DNA from: an uncultured Chloroflexota bacterium | GTDB lineage: Bacteria > Chloroflexota > Anaerolineae > Anaerolineales > Villigracilaceae | NCBI GenBank assembly: GCA_903837815.1 | Contig: CAILWD010000497.1 | Location: 1 to 19,471 of the forward strand | Reading direction: 5' to 3' | DNA length: 19,471 nucleotides | Part shown: piece by piece, positions 14,022 to 19,471 of the stretch | Numbering within the stretch: the stretch's first letter is position 1 | Layout of the letters: each line of letters begins with the position of its first letter | Position numbers and translations under genes: made by a program | The notes under the pieces: generated by a model | The model's input: only the letters and a program-made list of their open reading frames with translations | Told to the model about the DNA's origin: nothing | Database searches by the model: none

Positions 14022-14546
14022 TCATTGTCCGCTGCCAGTGACGACTTCGGAGCGGCGATCGAAGGTCTCCAAAGCCTTTCGGGCAATGGATGTCAGGTTG
14101 CGGATGGCGGCGGGAAGCCCTTCCATGTCTTTGAGGGTGGCTTCCACATTGTCCAAAGCCCGCGATATCTCGTCTCCGAGTTCGAAGAACGCCAGATCGA
14201 ACTGGTAGATGGCTTCGAGTTCCTTCTCGTTGATCTGCACGGCGTCGAATAGTCCTGAGTAACCGCGCGCGGCTTTGCTGATCCTGTCGATGAATGTGCG
14301 CATTGCCGTGCTGGCTTTTTCCATGTCGTCTATGAAGTCGTACATGCGGTTGTTGCCCAGTTCCACTTGCAATGCCGAGGAGCGTTTCCAAAGCTCCTCG
14401 AAACGGAGCGCCACGGTATCTCGCAAGATCTTGTCTGCGTCGCGGCGACTTTGTCTTTCCACGTATCCTTTGAATCCGGGGATGTAGGAAAGCAGTTTCT
14501 TGAACGGGTCGACCTGACCTTTTACTTTTTCAAAAAAATCACTCAT
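14022..14546 (-). CDS. Helical protein of unknown function
   Basis: The predicted protein is 174 aa. ATG 14546 is chosen because AGGAGG lies 5 bases upstream and the protein then starts cleanly (MSDFFEKVKGQVDPFKKLLSYIPG); the frame continues to 14597 but through the promoter. After a short aromatic, Gly/Pro-containing start (YIPGFKGYVERQSRRDADK, residues about 20-38) the rest is a bundle of long amphipathic helices with no membrane segment or known catalytic motif. I do not recognise the family. It has its own promoter divergent from the aldolase gene. It is the first minus-strand gene before the hydroxylase genes, but a 118-bp gap with a repeat separates them, so cotranscription is uncertain. 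Confidence 0.75.
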   Translation of the reverse strand: MSDFFEKVKGQVDPFKKLLSYIPGFKGYVERQSRRDADKILRDTVALRFEELWKRSSALQVELGNNRMYDFIDDMEKASTAMRTFIDRISKAARGYSGLFDAVQINEKELEAIYQFDLAFFELGDEISRALDNVEATLKDMEGLPAAIRNLTSIARKALETFDRRSEVVTGSGQ

Positions 14547-14595
14547 TTGAGCCTCCTGCCGTAATATACGAAAATTCACGCTGCAAGTCTCGCTC

Positions 14596-14625
14596 ATTAT
14601 AGCCTGAGTTTGTGGTTATAATCAA
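14596..14625 (-). promoter_or_regulatory. Sigma-70-type promoter for the helical protein gene
   Basis: On the minus strand TTGATT (14620-14625) and a perfect TATAAT (14596-14601) are 18 bases apart. This places the start of transcription about 40 bases upstream of the ATG at 14546. Confidence 0.65.
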
Positions 14626-14647
14626 GAAACGTCCTCTAGACAGGATG

Positions 14648-14653
14648 TATAAT
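14648..14653 (+). promoter_or_regulatory. Possible -10 element of the aldolase gene
   Basis: A perfect TATAAT lies 61 bp upstream of the aldolase ATG in the divergent gap. No convincing -35 hexamer is at 16-18 bases, so this is tentative. Confidence 0.35.
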
Positions 14654-14714
14654 CAGGCAACGATTTCGAGAATAAATGGCCTTGCGCCATATCTAATCCA
14701 AAAGGAAGGTTTCC

Positions 14715-15662
14715 ATGATCGTCACAACGAAAAAACTCTTTGAAGCGGCATACGGTAAATATGCCATTGGCGCGTATAACATCAATAACCTGGAACAGAC
14801 CATGGGTCTGTTTCGGGGCAATCTGGACAGCAAATCCCCGTTCATCATCCAGATCAGCAAGGGGGCGCGTTCTTATACCCATAAACTGATGCTCGAAGGC
14901 TTGATTTTCTCGGCGGAGAAGGTCTTCCCCGAAGCTGTTTTTGCCGTCCACCTCGATCACGGCGACGAAGAGACCTGCTATGACTGCATCAACAGCGGGT
15001 TCTATTCCTCGGTCATGATCGACGCCAGCCACGAATCCTTCGAAAAGAACGTCGAAATTACCAAGCGCGTGGTGGATGCCGCCCATGCAAAGGGACTCGT
15101 GGTCGAAGCGGAACTGGGTCAACTGGGCGGCGTGGAAGAACACGTCAAAGTGGATGAAGCCAACGCCAAATTGACCGACCCCAAGCAGGCGAAGGAATTC
15201 GTCAAACTGACCGGCGTCGACTCGCTGGCCTGTGCCATTGGCACCAGTCACGGCGCGTTCAAATTCAGCGGTTCGCAGGGACTTCATTTCGATGTGCTGG
15301 CGCAAATCCAGAAGGAAATTCCCGGCACTCCGCTGGTGATGCATGGCTCCAGTTCTGTGCCTCAGGAAGAAGTGGAGCGCATCAACGCGGCTGGCGGTGA
15401 ATTGAAGGGCGCCAAAGGCGTGGATGCCGATCAATTCAAGCGCGCCGCCGAACTGGGCGTGACCAAGATCAACATCGACACCGACGGCCGCCTGGTCTGG
15501 ACCCGCGTCCACCGCGAGTTCTTCCGCGACAAGCCTGCTGAATTCGACCTGCGCCCGATTGGCAAGGTCTTCATGACCGAATACGCCAAATTCATCGCCG
15601 ATAAAAATGTGAAACTCGGCTCTGCCGGCCACCTCGACGAAGTCCGCAAACTGGTGAGTTAA
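14715..15662 (+). CDS. fba: Class II fructose-1,6-bisphosphate aldolase
   Basis: The protein is 315 aa, in the normal range. Class II aldolases split fructose 1,6-bisphosphate to dihydroxyacetone phosphate and glyceraldehyde 3-phosphate with a zinc ion, in the cytoplasm. Catalytic Asp81 and zinc ligand His82 are in AVHLDHGDEETC; the other zinc ligands are His179 in GTSHGAF and His210 in LVMHGSSSV. Phosphate-binding Gly/Ser around GTSHGAFKF and the motif KINIDTDGR (251-259) are intact. ATG 14715 has AAGGAAGG upstream. It is a single-gene transcript closed by a strong terminator and divergent from the helical protein gene. A tagatose-bisphosphate aldolase of the same fold cannot be fully excluded, but the glycolytic enzyme is most likely. 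Confidence 0.93.
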   Translation: MIVTTKKLFEAAYGKYAIGAYNINNLEQTMGLFRGNLDSKSPFIIQISKGARSYTHKLMLEGLIFSAEKVFPEAVFAVHLDHGDEETCYDCINSGFYSSVMIDASHESFEKNVEITKRVVDAAHAKGLVVEAELGQLGGVEEHVKVDEANAKLTDPKQAKEFVKLTGVDSLACAIGTSHGAFKFSGSQGLHFDVLAQIQKEIPGTPLVMHGSSSVPQEEVERINAAGGELKGAKGVDADQFKRAAELGVTKINIDTDGRLVWTRVHREFFRDKPAEFDLRPIGKVFMTEYAKFIADKNVKLGSAGHLDEVRKLVS

Positions 15663-15723
15663 CCACGAACCCGCCGGCAACTGGATTGGAAATTACTCCA
15701 ACCCCGGTATTGAACATAAAAAA

Positions 15724-15774
15724 CTCATTCCCCGTCATAGATAAGAATCACTGTGCGGGGAATGAGCATTTTTT
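15724..15774. terminator. Rho-independent terminator after fba
   Basis: An 11-bp stem, CTCATTCCCCG (15724-15734) and CGGGGAATGAG (15756-15766), is followed by CATTTTTTT. An A-run precedes the left arm, so it can also stop transcripts coming from the right. The 21-base loop is longer than usual. Confidence 0.85.
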
Positions 15775-15794
15775 TGCGTCCAGCACAAAGAGAG

Positions 15795-15960
15795 TCAGAG
15801 CAGGTTGAATTTGGGGATGTACTGGGTCGCAAAGGCTACCGGGGTTTTACGACCTAACGAACTGTAAGGTCGCCAGGAATAATAATACGTCTGCCGCCAG
15901 AAGTTTCAGTTTCGCGTTCTCGACTTCCAGCGCTTTCAATGCATTCAACACAGCCAAAAA
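15795..15960 (-). pseudogene. Decayed IS3-family transposase remnant (OrfA tail joined to OrfB C-terminus)
   Basis: Minus-strand 15888-15795 reads YYYSWRPYSSLGRKTPVAFATQYIPKF and ends at TGA. This matches the C-terminus of IS3-type OrfB integrase (RPHSSLG..TPAEFA). Just upstream, 15957-15890 in another frame reads LNALKALEVENAKLKLLAADV, like the leucine-zipper end of OrfA (LE.EN.KLK.LLA). The whole catalytic DDE core is missing between them, so it is a relic with an internal deletion. No terminal inverted repeats or target duplication could be recognised. Confidence 0.65.
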
Positions 15961-16051
15961 CACACATGAGTGTTTCTGAAAAAGGGGCGACTTTGAATAG
16001 TATAATTTTGTCGTTAGTCGACTGCCGAAAGATGCGCTAAATCGACAGGCA

Positions 16052-16079
16052 TTAACAATCAATTAACCTACAATATACG
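16052..16079 (+). promoter_or_regulatory. Possible promoter of the PTS regulator gene
   Basis: TTAACA (16052-16057) and TATACG (16074-16079) are 16 bases apart, about 50 bases upstream of the regulator start. It is a moderate match to sigma-70 consensus. Confidence 0.4.
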
Positions 16080-16130
16080 CAAGCAAGTTGGTCAGCCATC
16101 CTCAAGTTTATCGAAAGAGTTTTGCAGGAC

Positions 16131-17678
16131 ATGATCACCCTTACGACCCGTCAGCGAGACATTCTCAGAGTTCTCCTCGATGTAAACCGTCCAATTGGTT
16201 CGGTTGAACTCGCAGGCAGGCTTCACCTGACACCTCGCCAGGTGGCTTACTGTATGCAGGGAGTCAGGGTCTGGCTGAAACAGCACGACCAGGATTTGGT
16301 TGTCTTGCCGGGTGTTGGGTTTGCCGTGCAGGTTGAATCTGAACAGGCGCGTGAACTTGCCCAAAAAGTCAATATTCATTCCGGAATACAGATTATTCTA
16401 TCCGTAAGTCAACGTCAGCAATTACTGGCGTTGTTTTTATTAACCCGCGTTGAACCTTTTATTCTGACCCAGTTGGAGCAACTGTCACAGGTTTCACGCA
16501 TGACCATCCTGAAGGATTTGGATGAAATCGAAAAGTGGATGCAGTCGCGACGCCTCACCCTGATCCGCAAGCCGCATTTTGGGATTCAAGCCAGCGGTGT
16601 TGAGCATGATTGTCAGCAGGCTTTGGCGGAACTATTGTGGGGAGAAACCTCATTCAGCGGCGACCCTGTGACTGAAATTACCCACGCCGAAGGTTTGAAA
16701 TTCAACCTGCAAAGCGACGCCCAACATTTGCCGCTCGTTCAGGCAGTTGGCGACTATCTTGCAAGTCTTCCCACACGCCGCGCCATTGGGCTTGTGGCGA
16801 AGGCTGAGGAACAACTTGGCGGGCGTTTTACCGACGACGCAGTGTTGCACCTTGCGCTGGTATTTGCCATCCTGTCGAAGCGGATTCAGGGCGGCAACCA
16901 CCTCGAAGTGGGTCAAAAGTCGATCGAATCCTTGCAATCGGCGAAGATTTGGGCAGTCGCTTCCTATGTGGCTGGAAGGCTGGGGCGCGAATCCAGTTCC
17001 CTGTGGCAACCCGATGATGTGGCTGGAGTCGCCATGGAAATGATGGCTGCCCCGCGCAACGAAGTTTTTCCCGGGGAATTGGAACGCGAAAGTGACTTCT
17101 CCGCCCTGAGCGAACGCCTGATGGAACACATCAGCTATTCCTTTGGGATTCCAAAAATAAAGCATGACCGCACGCTGCAAAACGGTTTGCTCAATAATAT
17201 TATTCCAGCCTATTATCGCCAGCGCTACAACCTGTGGTTCCCGGTGGCTTTGAATAACGCCAGCCTGCCCGACAAACATGATGAAGAATTTTTGGTGGCG
17301 CAGGAGATTTCGCAACTGGTTCACGAGTTTACCGGTGTGACCCTGCCCCAGAGCGAAATCAACAACCTGGTGGTGTTGCTGCGCGCGGCATTTATCCGCA
17401 ACCGTGCCTATCGTTTCAACCGCGTCATCGTCATCTGTCCCAGCGGGATGGCAACTGCCCAACTGCTGGTCGCCCGCCTTCATGCCCGCTTCCCCAATTT
17501 GAGCAACCTTGAAGTCATCTCTCTGCGTGACCTGACTCCAGCCCTCGTCTCCTCGTCTGATTTAATCCTCACCACTGTTCCACTTCCCCGGCAATATTCC
17601 AACAACCCCAAGGTAATTTTGGTTCATCCACTTCTTATGCCGGAAGACATCGAGGCCATCACCCAATTCTTGAGTTGA
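16131..17678 (+). CDS. MtlR-like PRD-domain transcriptional regulator of the PTS operon
   Basis: The predicted protein is 515 aa from ATG 16131; a TTG at 16122 in frame would add three residues, and neither has a strong ribosome site. Two winged-helix domains come first (about residues 3-60 and 90-160; DNA helix ELAGRLHLTPRQVAYCM). Two PRD domains follow (about 190-300 and 310-420), then a EIIB-like domain with VIVICPSGMATAQLL (Cys436). In MtlR-type activators, phosphorylation of PRD2 and of the EIIB/EIIA domains by the PTS tunes activity. Here the PRD2 segment reads LLNNIIPAYYRQR where LxxHLxPxxxR is expected, and EINNLVVLLRAAF where the second His is usual, so both PRD2 histidines seem lost. 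There is no C-terminal EIIA domain. It lies 108 bp before EIIC and probably controls it. Confidence 0.85.
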   Translation: MITLTTRQRDILRVLLDVNRPIGSVELAGRLHLTPRQVAYCMQGVRVWLKQHDQDLVVLPGVGFAVQVESEQARELAQKVNIHSGIQIILSVSQRQQLLALFLLTRVEPFILTQLEQLSQVSRMTILKDLDEIEKWMQSRRLTLIRKPHFGIQASGVEHDCQQALAELLWGETSFSGDPVTEITHAEGLKFNLQSDAQHLPLVQAVGDYLASLPTRRAIGLVAKAEEQLGGRFTDDAVLHLALVFAILSKRIQGGNHLEVGQKSIESLQSAKIWAVASYVAGRLGRESSSLWQPDDVAGVAMEMMAAPRNEVFPGELERESDFSALSERLMEHISYSFGIPKIKHDRTLQNGLLNNIIPAYYRQRYNLWFPVALNNASLPDKHDEEFLVAQEISQLVHEFTGVTLPQSEINNLVVLLRAAFIRNRAYRFNRVIVICPSGMATAQLLVARLHARFPNLSNLEVISLRDLTPALVSSSDLILTTVPLPRQYSNNPKVILVHPLLMPEDIEAITQFLS

Positions 17679-17786
17679 GCACACCCCACTTGGTTACTCG
17701 GCAGCGTTCCGACCGCCGCCTGTAATAAACGGTTTCAAGCGCCTGTATTTCAGGCAATCATATAAATCCTAAAAGGAGAAATTAAG

Positions 17787-18857
17787 ATGAGAGAAAAGTT
17801 ACAACAATTTGGGGGCTTTATGGCCGGCATGGTCATTCCCAATATCGGTGCATTGCTCGCCTGGGGTTTGATCACAGCCATTTTCATTCCGGTCGGCTGG
17901 ATCCCGAATGAAGGCTTTGCCAAACTGGTTGGTCCAATGATCATTTACTTGATCCCGCTGCTCATTGGCTACACGGGCGGCAAGATGATCCACGGCGTGC
18001 GCGGTGGCGTGATTGGTGCGGCTGCAACCATGGGTGTCATTGTCGGATCTGACATTCCCATGATGCTCGGCGCCATGATTGTGGGCCCGCTCAGTGGTTG
18101 GTGTCTCAAGAAGCTTGACGAGGCTGTGGAAGAAAAAATCCCCGTTGGTTTCGAAATGCTCTACAACACATTTTCGATTGGTATTCTGGGCATGCTCTTG
18201 ATCCTGGTTGCCAATGTAGCCATTGGACCGGTTGTGGTCGCTCTCAGCAATGCCGCTGGCGCCGCTGTGGATGCGATGATTAAGGCCCGCCTCCTGCCGC
18301 TGGCTGCCATCATTATCGAACCCGCCAAGATCCTGTTCCTCAACAATGCTCTCAACCACGGTGTGTTGTCTCCGCTGGGTGTGATCTCCGCTCAGGAAAC
18401 TGGCCGCGCTGTCCACTTCCTGCTCGAGACTAATCCCGGCCCCGGTCTTGGCCTCTTGGTCGCTTACTATGTAGCTGGCAAGAAAGGCAGCATGCTCAAG
18501 GATTCTGCCCCTGGTTCCATGATCATTCACTTCCTCGGCGGTATTCATGAGATCTATTTCCCCTACGTGCTGGCTCACCCGATTATGGTTTTGGCGATGA
18601 TCGCTGGTGGTTTCGCGGCTGACCTGTGGTTTGTGATCACCGGCGCTGGCCTGGTTGCCACCCCCGCTCCCGGTTCCATTTTCGCCTATCTCGCGGTCAT
18701 TCCGCCCGGACAGCACTTCCAGGTTTTGACCGGCGTTTTGATCGGCGCAGTCGTTTCCTTCTTCGTTGGCGCTTTCATCCTGCGCGTCAACCCCGTCAAG
18801 GAAACTGGTGAAGACGAGGCTTCCGCTCCCGTTGGTTCCGTCCCCGGTTTAGGCTAA
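17787..18857 (+). CDS. mtlA: Mannitol-type PTS permease, EIIC component
   Basis: The protein is 356 aa and corresponds to the membrane part of MtlA. It imports a hexitol, most likely mannitol, while EIIB phosphorylates it. It has about eight hydrophobic segments. Family motifs are FGGFMAGMVIPNIGALLAWG at the N-terminus, GYTGGKMIHGVRGG (61-74), NHGVLSPLG (190-198) and GGIHEIYFPYV (251-261) with Glu255 at the sugar site. The usual fused EIIB and EIIA domains are absent; the chain ends in a short acidic tail, and EIIB and EIIA are separate genes downstream. AAGGAGA lies 7 bases before the ATG. Mannitol is inferred from the family; a related polyol remains possible, since no dehydrogenase gene is in view. 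Confidence 0.9.
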   Translation: MREKLQQFGGFMAGMVIPNIGALLAWGLITAIFIPVGWIPNEGFAKLVGPMIIYLIPLLIGYTGGKMIHGVRGGVIGAAATMGVIVGSDIPMMLGAMIVGPLSGWCLKKLDEAVEEKIPVGFEMLYNTFSIGILGMLLILVANVAIGPVVVALSNAAGAAVDAMIKARLLPLAAIIIEPAKILFLNNALNHGVLSPLGVISAQETGRAVHFLLETNPGPGLGLLVAYYVAGKKGSMLKDSAPGSMIIHFLGGIHEIYFPYVLAHPIMVLAMIAGGFAADLWFVITGAGLVATPAPGSIFAYLAVIPPGQHFQVLTGVLIGAVVSFFVGAFILRVNPVKETGEDEASAPVGSVPGLG

Positions 18858-18874
18858 TAAACCAGGTCCACTTG

Positions 18875-18927
18875 GCAGGCGCGGCAGCCTCATCTCCGCA
18901 CACGATTATACCCGCTGTCGCGCCTGC
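18875..18927 (+). other. Long intercistronic hairpin between EIIC and EIIB
   Basis: GCAGGCGCGGCAGC (18875-18888) and GCTGTCGCGCCTGC (18914-18927) form a 14-bp stem with one G-U pair and a 25-base loop. It starts 17 bases after the EIIC stop and ends 11 bases before the EIIB ribosome site. No T-run follows, so it is more likely an mRNA stability or processing element than a terminator. Confidence 0.7.
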
Positions 18928-18952
18928 TCAAAATTGTAAGGAGAGTGCAAAA

Positions 18953-19282
18953 ATGTCACAGTCAATTTCCGCCGCTCAGGTCAAGACCATTATTTTCGCC
19001 TGCGAAGCTGGCATGGGATCCAGCCTGATGGGCGTAAACTCTCTGAAGAAAAAATTGAAGGCCGCCCAGGTTTTGGATGTGGTCGTCTTCCACAAGCCCG
19101 CCCGCGAGATTCCAGCGGATGCGCAGGTGATCGTTGTCCACAAGGGACTTGCCAAGACCGCCCACGCGAAAGCGCCCAATGCGGTAGTGGTGGCGTTCAA
19201 TCACTTTTTGAACGACCCCGCTTTCGATAAGCTGGTGAAATCGCTTGTCGAAAAGACCGAAATCGTTTCAACTGAACTGTAA
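18953..19282 (+). CDS. Mannitol-type PTS EIIB component
   Basis: The predicted protein is 109 aa from ATG 18953, which has AAGGAGAG 6-8 bases upstream; the frame runs back to 18872 but through the intercistronic hairpin. It is a soluble phosphotransfer domain that passes phosphate from EIIA to the sugar. The active-site loop is IIFACEAGMGSSLMG with phospho-Cys17; the typical mannitol loop is CDAGMGSSAMG, so Asp is Glu here. Strands VVVFHKPA, AQVIVVHKGL and AVVVAFNHF complete the domain. In MtlA of enteric bacteria this domain is fused to EIIC; here it is a separate cistron, as in some Gram-positive bacteria. It is followed by a strong hairpin and the EIIA gene. Confidence 0.88.
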   Translation: MSQSISAAQVKTIIFACEAGMGSSLMGVNSLKKKLKAAQVLDVVVFHKPAREIPADAQVIVVHKGLAKTAHAKAPNAVVVAFNHFLNDPAFDKLVKSLVEKTEIVSTEL

Positions 19283-19320
19283 ATAATTGTATAAAATAAC
19301 CGTCCCACGTTGTCGGTGAC

Positions 19321-19363
19321 GGAAGTCCAGCAAACCTTGTCGGAAGGTTTGGTTGTGACTTCC
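19321..19363 (+). other. Intercistronic hairpin between EIIB and EIIA
   Basis: The outer arms GGAAGTC (19321-19327) and GACTTCC (19357-19363) enclose the inner arms CAAACCTT (19331-19338) and AAGGTTTG (19344-19351) with a 5-base loop. There is no T-run. The design resembles the palindromic element at 9771-9842, and it may be a member of a dispersed repeat family or an mRNA processing site. Confidence 0.65.
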
Positions 19364-19395
19364 TATCTCAAACGGGGAGAAAAAAACAACAGGTG

Positions 19396-19471
19396 ATGAA
19401 AATGCCCATTCTTTCAAAAGACCGAATATCCCTTCAAGCAAGCGCCACAGACAAGGCGGACGCCATCCGCA
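19396..19471 (+). CDS. mtlF: PTS EIIA component (mannitol/fructose type), N-terminal part
   Basis: Only the first 25 codons are in the window (MKMPILSKDRISLQASATDKADAIR). The pattern of a short Leu-rich start followed by SLQASATDKADAIR matches the first strand and helix of fructose/mannitol EIIA domains (L..I.L...A..K.EAIR). This protein would receive phosphate from HPr on a histidine beyond the window and pass it to EIIB. ATG 19396 and ATG 19402 are both possible: AGGTG at 19391-19395 fits the second, and GGGGAG at 19374-19379 lies 16 bases before the first. Its place directly after EIIB supports the call. It supplies the EIIA activity missing from both the permease and the regulator. Confidence 0.72.
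   Translation, partial: MKMPILSKDRISLQASATDKADAIR

Larger units (their letters stand above)
15775..16130. other. Non-coding stretch between fba terminator and PTS regulator
   Basis: About 355 bp without an intact gene. It holds the transposase remnant (15795-15960), a short weak hairpin near 15958-15976, an isolated TATAAT at 16001-16006, and the likely promoter of the regulator gene at 16052-16079. Otherwise I see nothing in it. Confidence 0.6.

Noticed and set aside
14622..15680. 352-residue minus-strand frame opposite the aldolase gene
   Set aside because: The aldolase on the plus strand has every catalytic motif; the opposite frame is a mirror ORF caused by codon bias.
17741..17755. GCCTG-TATTT-CAGGC hairpin before the EIIC gene as an antiterminator target
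   Set aside because: Only 5 bp, no competing terminator with a T-run nearby, and the regulator has DNA-binding winged helices, not an RNA-binding CAT domain.

Overview
The window looks like a piece of a Chloroflexota chromosome, most likely class Anaerolineae. That is an inference from the gene mix: a molybdenum hydroxylase with a fused FAD/2Fe-2S subunit, YqeB/YqeC-type maturation genes, a class II aldolase and a split mannitol-type PTS, with moderately high GC and several palindromic repeats between genes. No rRNA, tRNA, CRISPR array or phage module was seen.

Layout. (1) 1-252: end of a GNAT acetyltransferase and a bidirectional terminator. (2) 263-3949, minus strand: a lipid-kinase-like DagK/YegS protein and a PlsC acyltransferase, both potentially feeding phosphatidic acid metabolism; then a membrane-anchored FGE-sulfatase-fold protein without the catalytic cysteines; then an exported protein with an Asn/Gly/Lys-rich tail. 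(3) 4096-6322, minus: a YqeC-MocA fusion, a second stand-alone MocA-like nucleotidyltransferase and a small helical protein, each overlapping the previous gene by 4 bp. (4) 6450-7346, plus: a response regulator with a degenerate GGDEF domain, divergent from the YqeC fusion. (5) 7366-14546, minus: a helical protein, the fused FAD/2Fe-2S subunit, a small two-helix membrane protein, the molybdopterin-binding subunit, an alpha/beta hydrolase, a DUF1361 membrane protein and YqeB. (6) 14715-15774, plus: class II fructose-bisphosphate aldolase and its terminator. (7) 15775-16130: a non-coding stretch holding a decayed IS3-type transposase remnant. (8) 16131 to the end, plus: an MtlR-like PRD regulator, then mannitol-type PTS EIIC, EIIB and the start of EIIA as separate genes, with strong hairpins between cistrons.

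How the genes work together. Blocks 3 and 5 appear to form one functional unit. The two redox subunits make a xanthine-dehydrogenase-family enzyme of unknown substrate. The MocA domains would supply the cytidylylated molybdenum cofactor, and YqeB and YqeC are the markers linked to selenium-dependent molybdenum hydroxylases. Block 8 is a sugar-alcohol uptake operon with its own regulator; the aldolase upstream is the glycolytic step where its product would enter central metabolism.

The most unusual points are a palindromic repeat inserted in frame inside the YqeC-MocA gene, the membrane protein gene lodged between the two hydroxylase subunits, the PRD regulator that seems to have lost its second-PRD histidines, and four other repeat or relic elements scattered between genes.
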